In this document: piece by piece, positions 17,613 through 24,941 of the stretch
Layout: every line of letters begins with the position of its first letter
Numbering within the stretch: position 1 is the first letter of the stretch
Assembly (NCBI RefSeq): GCF_009741265.1
Contig: NZ_WOWL01000001.1
Coordinates: forward strand, 2,294,001 to 2,358,000
From: Pseudarthrobacter sp. GA104
GTDB taxonomy: Bacteria; Actinomycetota; Actinomycetes; Actinomycetales; Micrococcaceae
Direction of reading: 5' to 3'
Length of the DNA stretch: 64,000 nt
Position numbers and translations under genes: made by a program
The notes under the pieces: generated by a model
Databases searched by the model: none
What the model was told of the DNA's origin: nothing
Seen by the model: only the letters and a program-made list of their open reading frames with translations

Positions 17613-18292
17613 TTTTTCTTCCGGTGAAGTTGGGGTTCTGTTTTCTGGAAGTCCTCCGGGAACTGCTCGCGGTACTTGCCGATGTGTGAGGCGGACTGGG
17701 CCGCGGCCGTGTCCGGGTCTCCGCTGGCGATCGCGGCATACAGGGCGCGGTGTTCCTGGATGAGTTCGGGCAGGTCGCTGACGTGCCGGAACAGCCAGTG
17801 CATGCGCCCCTGGAGCGGTTCAAGCGCGGACTTGAGGAAGTTGTTGTCCGCAATGCGGGTGATGGCGTCGTGGAATTCGCTGTTGGCACGGTGGGCTTCG
17901 CGGACGGCGCCCTTCGCGAGGAAACCCTCGGCGTCGTCGAGCAGGCCCTTCAAATATGCCAGGTCCTCCTGGGTTGCCCGCACGGCGGCAAGCCGGCATG
18001 CCAGCACTTCAAGGGACTGCCGGACGTCAAAGAGGTCCTCTACGTCCTTGGGGCTCAGGGTGCTGACTTCTGCGCCCCGTGCACCGCGGTCGCTGATGAG
18101 GCCCTCCTGGCGGAGCATGCGGAGTGCTTCCCGCACGGGCAGCCTGGAGACGGCGAATTCCGCCGCCAGGTCCCGTTCCACCAGCCGCGTGCCGGGAGCG
18201 TAGTGTCCTTCGAAAATCCGGGTGCGGAGGGTATCCCGGACGGCCTCGCGCAGCGGGCGTTCCTTGTCCTGGGTATCTTCTGCGGTAAGCAT
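17609..18292 (-). CDS. GntR/FadR-type (FCD) transcriptional regulator
   Basis: 227 residues. An N-terminal winged HTH (about residues 13-80: LREAVRDTLRTRIFEGHYAPG ... SRLPVREALRMLRQEGL) is followed by an all-helical FCD effector domain with metal-binding-type His positions (NSEFHDAI, HRALYAAI, SASHIGKY). It is the second gene of the leftward operon and overlaps the racemase-like gene by four bases. It probably represses the operon from the tandem GGGATCCC palindromes upstream of the MFS gene, released by the pathway substrate; that pairing is inferred from context. Confidence 0.87.
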   Translation of the reverse strand: MLTAEDTQDKERPLREAVRDTLRTRIFEGHYAPGTRLVERDLAAEFAVSRLPVREALRMLRQEGLISDRGARGAEVSTLSPKDVEDLFDVRQSLEVLACRLAAVRATQEDLAYLKGLLDDAEGFLAKGAVREAHRANSEFHDAITRIADNNFLKSALEPLQGRMHWLFRHVSDLPELIQEHRALYAAIASGDPDTAAAQSASHIGKYREQFPEDFQKTEPQLHRKKK

Positions 18293-18372
18293 GGTGCTCC
18301 ATTCGGATTCTTCGTGTGGCGTTTGCTCCCGGCAGCGGGGGCGTGGATGGAATGTTGCCTTGGATGGCTAGC

Positions 18373-19731
18373 TTAGACAGGAAGCCGCTTGTTGTAGTTC
18401 AGGGTCAGGACGGAGGCGCCCATCACGATCGCGGAGCCTACGAAGTAGAGCAGTGCCCAGGTGTAGGAACCGGTGGCCCCGACGATCAGGCCTACGGCGA
18501 TGGGAGTGACGAAGCCGGAGATGTTGCCGCTGAAGTTCATGGCACCGCCCAGCACGCCGGCATTGGTACGCCCGCCCAGGATGGAGGGGATGCTCCAGAA
18601 GAGGCCCACCCACCGGAGGAAGAACATCACCATCGACAGCAGCACTACAGCGGCTGTGGAATCCGGGACCACCGTGACACCGATGAGGCCGCCGATAACC
18701 ACGGCGCTGGAGATGCCCAGCAGGGTGCGCATCACACGGTTGGCTGAGGCGCCGGAGGCACGCCACTTGTCGGCGATGGTGCCGCCAATGATTTCGCCCA
18801 CGAACCCTGCTCCGAAGATCACGAAAGTGGACCAGCCGATGGTCTTGAGGTCAAACCCCTTGGCCTGGGCGAGGTAGAGCGGTCCCCAGGTCAGCAGGCC
18901 GTAGAACACGCCGTTGAAGCCCAGCCAGCCGAAGCACATGGCCCAGAAGGAACGGAACCGCAGGTAGGGGAGCAGGGCGCGCTTGCCCTGGCTGCCGTCC
19001 AGCTTTGCCTCGGCGTCCTCTGCAGCGTGGGAAGCCTCGATGTACGCCGCTTCTGCCTCGTTGACGCCGCGGTGGTCACGGGGGTTGTCGCGGACGTACC
19101 ACCAGACGGCGAGGCCCATGAGGACAGTTGCAGCACCGGCGATGACGAAGGCCATGCGCCAGCTGCCCGTTGACGCGATCAGCCCCGCGATGATGATGCC
19201 GCCGAGGCCGGCGCCCAGGGGTGCGCCCGCGTCGAGGATGGTTGCGCCGCGGCCACGCTCGGATTTGTGCATCCAGATGGCGTTCAGTTTGCCGCCGGCA
19301 GGCATGACCCCGGCCTCGGTGACCCCGATGCCCATGCGGGCAATGAACATGCTGAGGAAACCGCCGGCCATGCCGGAGGCAGCAGTGGCCGCACCCCAGC
19401 CGACGCAGGACGCCGTCATGACCTTGCGGGGTCCGAATTTGTCGATGAGCCAGCCAACGGGAATCTGCATCAGGGCGTATGTCCAGAAGAAGGCGGAAAG
19501 CAGGAGGCCCACGAGCTCCGGGGCAAGGTTGAATTCTTTCTGGATGATCGGGAGCGCAACGGAAATGGAACCGCGGTCGATGTAGTTGACTGCGACCAGG
19601 ACCAGCAGCAGCAGGAAGAGCTTCCAGCGGACAGCGGTGCGTCGTTGCACCCCGTCCTTCTGTGGTTCACCTGCGGTGGCGGAATCCAGGCTGCCGTCAG
19701 CGGCGGCTGTTTCAGTATTCGGGAAAGACAC
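18373..19731 (-). CDS. ACS-family MFS transporter
   Basis: 452 residues from GTG 19731, chosen because GAAGGAG lies 5 bases ahead and the upstream open frame is Arg/Pro-rich and crosses the operator. About 12 helices. The first helix region AVNYIDRGSISVALPIIQKEF and GWLIDKFGPRKVM are typical of the anion:cation symporter family, which takes up organic acids such as tartrate, glucarate, phthalate or ureido acids. It is the first gene of a leftward operon with GntR, racemase-like, hydantoinase-like and decarboxylase-like genes, so it probably imports their substrate. An 80-base gap separates it from the GntR gene. Confidence 0.85.
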   Translation of the reverse strand: MSFPNTETAAADGSLDSATAGEPQKDGVQRRTAVRWKLFLLLLVLVAVNYIDRGSISVALPIIQKEFNLAPELVGLLLSAFFWTYALMQIPVGWLIDKFGPRKVMTASCVGWGAATAASGMAGGFLSMFIARMGIGVTEAGVMPAGGKLNAIWMHKSERGRGATILDAGAPLGAGLGGIIIAGLIASTGSWRMAFVIAGAATVLMGLAVWWYVRDNPRDHRGVNEAEAAYIEASHAAEDAEAKLDGSQGKRALLPYLRFRSFWAMCFGWLGFNGVFYGLLTWGPLYLAQAKGFDLKTIGWSTFVIFGAGFVGEIIGGTIADKWRASGASANRVMRTLLGISSAVVIGGLIGVTVVPDSTAAVVLLSMVMFFLRWVGLFWSIPSILGGRTNAGVLGGAMNFSGNISGFVTPIAVGLIVGATGSYTWALLYFVGSAIVMGASVLTLNYNKRLPV

Positions 19732-19872
19732 GGCTTCTCCTTCACGGGGAAGTTTGCGGATAGGGGAGGAACGAACGGGCGGGCGCGGCCGGCATTCGAG
19801 GGGCCCGGCCTGCGGGTGGAGGACAAACGAGAGAGTGGGCGATCCGGAGCGCATACCTGCTCTTTGCCATTT

Positions 19873-19897
19873 TTGGGATCCCAATTTGGGATCCCAA
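19873..19897. promoter_or_regulatory. Tandem GGGATCCC palindromes, likely GntR operator
   Basis: Two perfect 12-bp palindromes TTGGGATCCCAA at 19873-19884 and 19886-19897 have centres 13 bp apart and are themselves arranged symmetrically. They sit about 140 bases upstream of the MFS start in the gene-free stretch 19732-20047, whose right end is occupied by palindromic element copy 2. Spacing of about one helical turn suits two regulator dimers on one DNA face. The operon-encoded GntR protein is the obvious candidate. Confidence 0.72.
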
Positions 19898-19990
19898 AAT
19901 CAAAGGTAGAAGTGACCGGGACCACTGTCAAGGCTTTTTTCCGTGCGGGACCGTTGCAGCTCGAAAAACCGCTTTGTGACTGCCGCGAAC

Positions 19991-20056
19991 CCCAACTGAG
20001 TAGCGCTAAGTGTCGTTTTGGAGGGTCATAACGACACTTAGCGCTACCTAGTTGGG
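19991..20056. repeat. Dispersed palindromic element, copy 2
   Basis: The same 66-bp element as at 3760: left arm 19991-20019, right arm 20030-20056, with two mismatches and a loop of about 10 bases (GGAGGGTCAT). The stem AGCGCTAAGTGTCGTT is shared with copy 1. Read leftward, its arm supplies CCC-AAC-TAG, the last two codons and stop of the ACT-domain gene, just as copy 1 does for pcaC. Confidence 0.85.
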
Positions 20057-20887
20057 GAGGCCCGGGGCCGGACGGTGGGCCAGGATTTCGGCCAGCTCGG
20101 CAAGCCGGTGGGCGCGGGCCGATTCCGCCGGGGTGAACGGCTCCCCGGGACGCACAAAGGTGATGGGGCCGTGCCAGGCCGTGGGAATCTTGAGCCGCGT
20201 TCCGGCGTCGTGCCTTTCCAGGCGCGCCTCGGCCGGGGAAAGAATCCGTGCCCGCAGCAGTTCGGCCACGGCAAGCGGCAGTTCATCCGGCGCGTCGGCG
20301 ATCCGCGCCGCGAGGCTGAGCGCCTTCGTCTGGCCGTCCGCCATGGCCAGGGCTGTGGTGGGCCAGGCGCGGGACCGGGTGCCGCCGGCCTGCTGCAGCG
20401 CCTCGAGCAGCTGGTGTTCGTCCACATCACCGGGCGTCGACAGGACGAACTCGTCCAGCACGCCGCCGGCCACGGGGTGCACGTGGATGCTCAGGATGTT
20501 CGTGTCCAGGCGGGCCAGGGCCTTGGTCACCTTCTGCAGCGATCCCGGCTCGTCCCGCAGGACGGTGCGGGCCCGCCACAACGCCGGCGCCACAGCCAGC
20601 CGCCGCCGCTGCCGCAGGGCCGGAGCATGCAGCCAGCCGCGGAGCACCCGCGCCGCGGAGGGTTCCGCCACCCAGATGACCAGGACGGTGGCGGTGACGG
20701 TCAACACGAGGACCTTGGCCAGGTAGGGGAGCTCGGTGCCCACCACCAGGGCGTGGACCAGGAGTTCGATCGGAAGCATCACGGCCACGTTGGCCAAGGT
20801 CAGGCGCGTCCGGGTGGGTTCCGGCATTAGGCCGCAGACCTCGCAGCTCAGTTCAGCCTCGGGAGTGGTCCTTGCGCTGGGCTTCAT
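20048..20887 (-). CDS. ACT-domain membrane-associated protein of unknown function
   Basis: 279 residues. The N-terminal part has two predicted membrane helices (about residues 33-75). An ACT-type regulatory domain follows at about 105-160, with RTVLRDEPGSLQKVTKALARLDTN and VLDEFVLSTPGDV; ACT domains usually bind amino acids or similar ligands. The C-terminal 110 residues match nothing I recognise. A CxxC pair (CEVC) is near the N-terminus. Its last codons and stop are inside palindromic element copy 2. It is divergent from the FUSC gene. Its role could be ligand sensing at the membrane, but this is not established. Confidence 0.65.
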   Translation of the reverse strand: MKPSARTTPEAELSCEVCGLMPEPTRTRLTLANVAVMLPIELLVHALVVGTELPYLAKVLVLTVTATVLVIWVAEPSAARVLRGWLHAPALRQRRRLAVAPALWRARTVLRDEPGSLQKVTKALARLDTNILSIHVHPVAGGVLDEFVLSTPGDVDEHQLLEALQQAGGTRSRAWPTTALAMADGQTKALSLAARIADAPDELPLAVAELLRARILSPAEARLERHDAGTRLKIPTAWHGPITFVRPGEPFTPAESARAHRLAELAEILAHRPAPGLPN

Positions 20888-21052
20888 GGTCCAAGGATTG
20901 CGCGGCGCTGTTTCGCGGGTGTTGCCCGGCTGTTCCGATCTCGCGACGCGCGCCGGGCGTAGGATTCTGGAGGAACGTCAGCGCAGCCGCCCCGTCAAAC
21001 CGGAAACCGGGCCTCCCAGGCACCCTGTCCCGCAGGAAAGGCGCTATTCCAC

Positions 21053-22141
21053 GTGAAGCTGCTCGCTGAAATGTTCAGCATCGCTCCCGGCAACAAGGAC
21101 CACCACCCGGCCCTGAGGTGCGCGGTGGGCGTCTTCGTTCCGCTCTTCTCCCTGGTGCTGCTGGGCCGGCTGGACCTGGCCATCTTCGCGTCCTTCGGTG
21201 CCTTCACCGGGATTTACGGCCGCGGCGAACCCCACGGCACCCGTTTTGCCCTGCAGCTGCGGGCGGGGTCGCTCATGCTGCTGGTTATCCTCCTCGCAGC
21301 GCTCGCCGCCCGCGCGGGTGCGGCCTGGGGACTGGATGACGCCGGTGCCACCTGGCTCCTGGTCCTGGCCACCACGCTGGTGGCAGGCGGCTGTTCGGTG
21401 GCCATTTCCTGGTTTCGGCTGCGGCCTGCGGGGTCCCTCTTCCACATCTTCGCCTTCGCTGCCATCGCCTCGATCCCCAACCAGCCGCCGCTGTGGGAGG
21501 GCATGCTGGTTGCTGCCGCCACCACGGCCTTTTCCCTGCTGGTGGGCTTCTCCTCACGGGTGCTGCCCAGCCACCGCACGGCATGGGTCCGGCCGCGGCC
21601 CATCCGCCGCACCCCGGAAGAAAAGCGCGCCGCCTGGCTTGAGGGCCTCGGTTACCTGGTGGCTGCCGGGCTGGCCGGTGCGCTGGCCACCTGGGCCGGC
21701 AACAGCCTCGGGTTCGGCCACAACTACTGGGCCATGGTGGCGGCCGTCGTTCCGCTGGTGGGCCACACCACGCGGCACCGTGTCCGCCGCGGCGTGCAGA
21801 GGATCATCGGCACCGTGCTCGGGCTGGTGGTGATGGCGGGGATCCTGGTGCTGGGGCTTCAGCCGTGGCAGACCGTGCTGGTCATGGCGCTGTGCCAGTT
21901 CGGCGCCGAAATGTTCATCATCCGCCAGTACCTGCTGGCCCAGGTATTCGTCACGCCGCTGGCATTGGTGTCCACCCTCCTGGTGGTCCCGTCCTCGCCC
22001 GGGATCCTCCTCCGCGACCGCATTATCGAGACGGTCATCGGAGCCGTCGTCGGCATTGCCGTGGTGCTTGCCCCCGGAGCCGGGCGCCGCTTCCGGAAAC
22101 GGACGACGACGGCGCCTGCCAGGGGTGCGCCGCCCGCCTGA
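21053..22141 (+). CDS. FUSC-family membrane protein (efflux-type)
   Basis: 362 residues from GTG 21053, with AGGAAAGG upstream. Two blocks of about five to six membrane helices are separated by a short cytoplasmic loop (RPRPIRRTPEEKRAAW). The second block starts with GFGHNYWAMVAAVVPLVG and RHRVRRGVQRIIGTVLG, the usual FUSC (fusaric-acid resistance/aromatic acid exporter) signature. Members export aromatic carboxylates such as p-hydroxybenzoate (AaeB). It lies directly upstream of pobR and pobA (54 bases), so a role in relieving 4-hydroxybenzoate stress is reasonable but inferred. Confidence 0.78.
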   Translation: MKLLAEMFSIAPGNKDHHPALRCAVGVFVPLFSLVLLGRLDLAIFASFGAFTGIYGRGEPHGTRFALQLRAGSLMLLVILLAALAARAGAAWGLDDAGATWLLVLATTLVAGGCSVAISWFRLRPAGSLFHIFAFAAIASIPNQPPLWEGMLVAAATTAFSLLVGFSSRVLPSHRTAWVRPRPIRRTPEEKRAAWLEGLGYLVAAGLAGALATWAGNSLGFGHNYWAMVAAVVPLVGHTTRHRVRRGVQRIIGTVLGLVVMAGILVLGLQPWQTVLVMALCQFGAEMFIIRQYLLAQVFVTPLALVSTLLVVPSSPGILLRDRIIETVIGAVVGIAVVLAPGAGRRFRKRTTTAPARGAPPA

Positions 22142-22166
22142 GATTCCGCCTGGGTAGGCTTGAACC

Positions 22167-22181
22167 ATCCATTCAACGGAA
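22167..22181. promoter_or_regulatory. Probable PobR operator upstream of pobR
   Basis: ATCCATTCAACGGAA matches 13 of 15 bases of the perfect palindrome in front of pobA (22954-22968). It ends 14 bases before the pobR start, so bound protein would block transcription initiation or early elongation, as expected for autoregulation. Confidence 0.65.
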
Positions 22182-22194
22182 GCGCGGGTGTGCG

Positions 22195-22938
22195 GTGGCC
22201 AATTCTGCCTCGGGTGACTCGGTGGTTGACCGGATCGTCCGGCTGATCTCTGCCTTTCCGGAGGACGTCAGCGCCCTGCAGCTGGCGGAACTCGCTGAAC
22301 GCGCGGGTTTGCCGCTCACCACCACCCACCGGCTGGTCCGGCAGCTCGCAGGCCACGGCCTGCTGGAGTCCGCTCCTGGAGGCATGGTGCGCCCCGGGCT
22401 CCGGCTCTGGGAACTCGTCAACCGCACCGCCCCAACCCTTGCCCTGCGCCAAGCGGCCATGCCGTTCATGGAGGACATCCAGCAGGTCCTTAACCAAAAC
22501 GTGAACCTGGCGGTGCTGGACGGCTGGGAAGCCCTCTTCGTCGAGCGCCTGTCCCGCCGCGGCTCGGTGGCCAACCGGGCCCGGGTGGCCGGCCGGATGC
22601 CCGTGCATACCTCGTCCGCGGGCCTGGCGCTGATGGCGCACCAGGACAAACTGCTCCAAAGCCGGTACCTCGAGCAGTTTGAGGACCCCGACGGGAAGAT
22701 CGGCACGGACGCTGTCCGGGTGCTGCTCAGCGAAACGTTCCACCAGGGCTATGCGCAGCTGAAGGGCGTTGTGGATCCGGACACCTGGGGCATCGCCGTC
22801 CCCGTGCTGGACCTGCGCCAGCGCGCGGTGGCCTCGCTCGGCGTCGTGGTTCCCTTGCAGGAGATGCGCCTGCAGGCCCTGGTGCCCGCCCTGCAGACAG
22901 CCGCACGGGGCATTGCGCGGAGGCTCGCGGAACCGTAA
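22195..22938 (+). CDS. pobR: IclR-family regulator of 4-hydroxybenzoate hydroxylase
   Basis: 247 residues from GTG 22195; the longer open frame upstream runs back through the FUSC gene and is not conserved. N-terminal HTH: VSALQLAELAERAGLPLTTTHRLVRQL. C-terminal IclR ligand domain: AVLDGWEALFVERLSRRGSV, RMPVHTSSAGLALMAHQ and WGIAVPVLDLRQRAVASLGVVVPL. It sits immediately upstream of pobA on the same strand, and near-identical 15-bp palindromes precede both genes, so it most likely controls pobA and itself in response to 4-hydroxybenzoate. The name follows this context; members of other families are also called PobR. Confidence 0.8.
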   Translation: MANSASGDSVVDRIVRLISAFPEDVSALQLAELAERAGLPLTTTHRLVRQLAGHGLLESAPGGMVRPGLRLWELVNRTAPTLALRQAAMPFMEDIQQVLNQNVNLAVLDGWEALFVERLSRRGSVANRARVAGRMPVHTSSAGLALMAHQDKLLQSRYLEQFEDPDGKIGTDAVRVLLSETFHQGYAQLKGVVDPDTWGIAVPVLDLRQRAVASLGVVVPLQEMRLQALVPALQTAARGIARRLAEP

Positions 22939-22953
22939 CCGGAAAGATCTGCC

Positions 22954-22968
22954 TTCCGTTCAACGGAA
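22954..22968. promoter_or_regulatory. Perfect palindromic operator upstream of pobA
   Basis: TTCCGTTCAACGGAA is a perfect 7+1+7 palindrome, 15 bases after the pobR stop and 91 bases before the pobA start. A second copy with two changes precedes pobR. The size and symmetry fit an IclR dimer site. Confidence 0.75.
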
Positions 22969-23059
22969 TTGGAATATCACGGTGCACCGGCCGGCGCGCA
23001 CACTGGAGGCAGAAGCACCCATCGGCCGGCAGCCGGCCCCGCAACGAAGCGAGAATGCC

Positions 23060-24247
23060 ATGGCACGAACAATCATCACCACCCAGGTGGCCATCATGGG
23101 CGCAGGCCCGGCCGGCCTGATGCTGTCCCACCTGCTGGCCAAGGCCGGGATCGACTCCACCGTCATTGAAGTCCGCAGCCACAAGGAGATCTCCGAGACC
23201 GTCCGCGCCGGCATCCTGGAGCACGGCACCGTCAACCTGCTGGTGGAAAGCGGCGTCTCGGACCGCGTGCTGCGCGACGGCGACCGGCACGACGGCATTG
23301 AACTGCGCTTCAACGGCGAAAGCCACCGGGTGGACTTCAAGGATCTGGTGGGGGAATCCGTATGGCTGTACCCGCAGACTGACGTCTTCCTGGACCTCGC
23401 CGCCCGCAGGAAAGCCGACGGCGGCGACGTCCGCTACAGCGTCACGGACACCACGGTGCATGACCTTGAGGGCAAGCCGAAAGTCTGGTTCACGGACTCC
23501 GATGGCGTGGAGTACGAAGTCCGGGCCGACTTCCTGGTGGGGGCGGACGGGTCCCGCAGCCACTGCCGGTTCCAGATCCCGGAGGCGCACCGCAAGTGGT
23601 ACTTCCATGAGTACCCCTTCGCCTGGTTCGGCATCCTGGCCGAAGCCCCCCGCAGTGCCGACGAGCTCATCTATGCCAACTCCGCCAACGGCTTCGCCCT
23701 GATCAGCCAGCGCACCGAGACAGTCCAGCGGATGTACTTCCAGTGCGACCCCAAGGAGAACGTGGCCGAGTGGGATGACGAACGGATTTGGGCCGAGTTC
23801 CGCAGCCGGGTCAACGGCAACGGCTTCGTGCTCAAGGAAGGCCCCGTCATCGACAAGATGGTCCTGCCCTTCAGGAGCTTCGTCCACACGCCCATGCGCT
23901 ACGGGAACCTGTTCCTCGCGGGAGATGCCGCCCACACGGTCCCGCCCACCGGCGCCAAGGGCCTGAACCTGGCCATCCACGACGTCAAGATGCTCTTCGA
24001 AGGGCTGGACAGCCACTACAACTCCGGCTCGGAGCACCTGCTGGAGACGTACAGCGACCGTGCCCTGGAGCGGGTGTGGAAGGCCCAGCAGTTCTCCTAC
24101 TGGATGACCACCATGCTGCACACCCCTGCCGATGCGGATGACTTCTCCCGCGCCCGCCAGCTAGGGGAACTCAATTCAGTGGTGTCGTCCAGGCACGGCA
24201 TGGCCTACCTCGCCGAGGCCTACACGGGCTGGCCGGGCACGCCTTAG
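23060..24247 (+). CDS. pobA: 4-hydroxybenzoate 3-monooxygenase
   Basis: 395 residues, almost exactly the family length of 394. The flavoprotein hydroxylates 4-hydroxybenzoate to protocatechuate with NAD(P)H and O2, feeding the pca operon of this window. FAD-binding motifs: VAIMGAGPAGLMLSHLL near the N-terminus and YGNLFLAGDAAHTVPPTGAKGLNLA near residue 285; the DG motif is FLVGADGSRSHCR. Start: ATG 23060 with GAAGCGAG ahead, chosen because the N-terminus then aligns with known PobA proteins, while the frame upstream runs into pobR. Confidence 0.95.
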   Translation: MARTIITTQVAIMGAGPAGLMLSHLLAKAGIDSTVIEVRSHKEISETVRAGILEHGTVNLLVESGVSDRVLRDGDRHDGIELRFNGESHRVDFKDLVGESVWLYPQTDVFLDLAARRKADGGDVRYSVTDTTVHDLEGKPKVWFTDSDGVEYEVRADFLVGADGSRSHCRFQIPEAHRKWYFHEYPFAWFGILAEAPRSADELIYANSANGFALISQRTETVQRMYFQCDPKENVAEWDDERIWAEFRSRVNGNGFVLKEGPVIDKMVLPFRSFVHTPMRYGNLFLAGDAAHTVPPTGAKGLNLAIHDVKMLFEGLDSHYNSGSEHLLETYSDRALERVWKAQQFSYWMTTMLHTPADADDFSRARQLGELNSVVSSRHGMAYLAEAYTGWPGTP

Positions 24248-24296
24248 AAGTACGCGCGCGGAGGTACTCGTGTGGAGGTACGACGGCGGGGCTGGC

Positions 24297-24311
24297 GCCG
24301 CCTCAGGCGGC
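24297..24311. terminator. Short GC hairpin after pobA
   Basis: GCCGCC-TCA-GGCGGC, a perfect 6-bp stem, lies between the convergent pobA and TetR genes (spacer 24248-24345). No T run follows on either strand, so termination here would be weak or Rho-assisted. A direct repeat GGAGGTAC occurs twice in the same spacer. Confidence 0.35.
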
Positions 24312-24345
24312 AGGCCGGCGTCGTGCACGGCAGCGAAAGGCGCGC

Positions 24346-24885
24346 TCAGGGCGCAAGCAGCCGCCGGACTGCTGCGGCGATGGCTGCAGCATCAGGCTGC
24401 CCGTCCCGCCGGACCGTGAGCAGGTGGAGCATCACGCCGTCGCCGTAGTCGGCCACGTCCCGGGCCCGGGCGGCCGCATCGGTTACCCCAAGCGCCGCGA
24501 GGGTATTTTCCATGCCGCCCACCAGCCGGAAGTGCCCTGCCTTAACCGCGTCCGGCTGGTCCAGGGACAGGGCAAGGCGGGCGCGGGTGAGGGCCGCATG
24601 CTTCCCGGTGAGGGACAGCACCAGCCCGGCCAGCTGGTCTGCCAGTTCCGCAACGGTTCCCGGCGGGCCCGACGGGGCGAGGTCCTGGAGCAGCTGGCCG
24701 TCGAGCTGCTCCATGCGGCCCAGCGCGGCCTCCACGAGCGCCGCGCGGGTCCGGTAGTAGTTGGACGTTGTGCCTTCCGCGAGCTGCGCCGCCGCGTCAA
24801 CGGCCCGGTGCGTGAGGCCCTTCATGCCTTTGTCCGCCACCACCCGGAGGGCGGCGTCCATCAGTTCCGTGCGGCGGTCAGGCAT
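24346..24885 (-). CDS. TetR-family regulator
   Basis: 179 residues. The N-terminal HTH covers about residues 3-50 (RRTELMDAALRVVADKGMKGLTHRAVDAAAQLAEGTTSNYY); the ligand domain is short and Ala/Leu-rich. It is divergent from the FAD monooxygenase gene with only 56 bases between the starts, and that gap holds the palindrome TACTAC-AAAA-GTAGTA, a clear candidate operator. It therefore probably represses the monooxygenase and itself until a substrate binds. The ligand is unknown. Confidence 0.85.
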   Translation of the reverse strand: MPDRRTELMDAALRVVADKGMKGLTHRAVDAAAQLAEGTTSNYYRTRAALVEAALGRMEQLDGQLLQDLAPSGPPGTVAELADQLAGLVLSLTGKHAALTRARLALSLDQPDAVKAGHFRLVGGMENTLAALGVTDAAARARDVADYGDGVMLHLLTVRRDGQPDAAAIAAAVRRLLAP

Positions 24886-24914
24886 GCGCCCAGTCTAATT
24901 GACCGTTTCGCAAA

Positions 24915-24930
24915 TACTACAAAAGTAGTA
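24915..24930. promoter_or_regulatory. Palindromic operator between tetR and the FAD monooxygenase gene
   Basis: TACTAC (24915-24920) and GTAGTA (24925-24930) are perfect inverted repeats around AAAA, 29 bases from the TetR start and 11 bases from the monooxygenase start. The position would block transcription in both directions. Confidence 0.7.
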
Positions 24931-24941
24931 AAGTCGCCAGC

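Noticed and set aside
22727..24121. 464-codon open frame on the - strand
   Set aside because: Antisense to pobA and the end of pobR; no domain.
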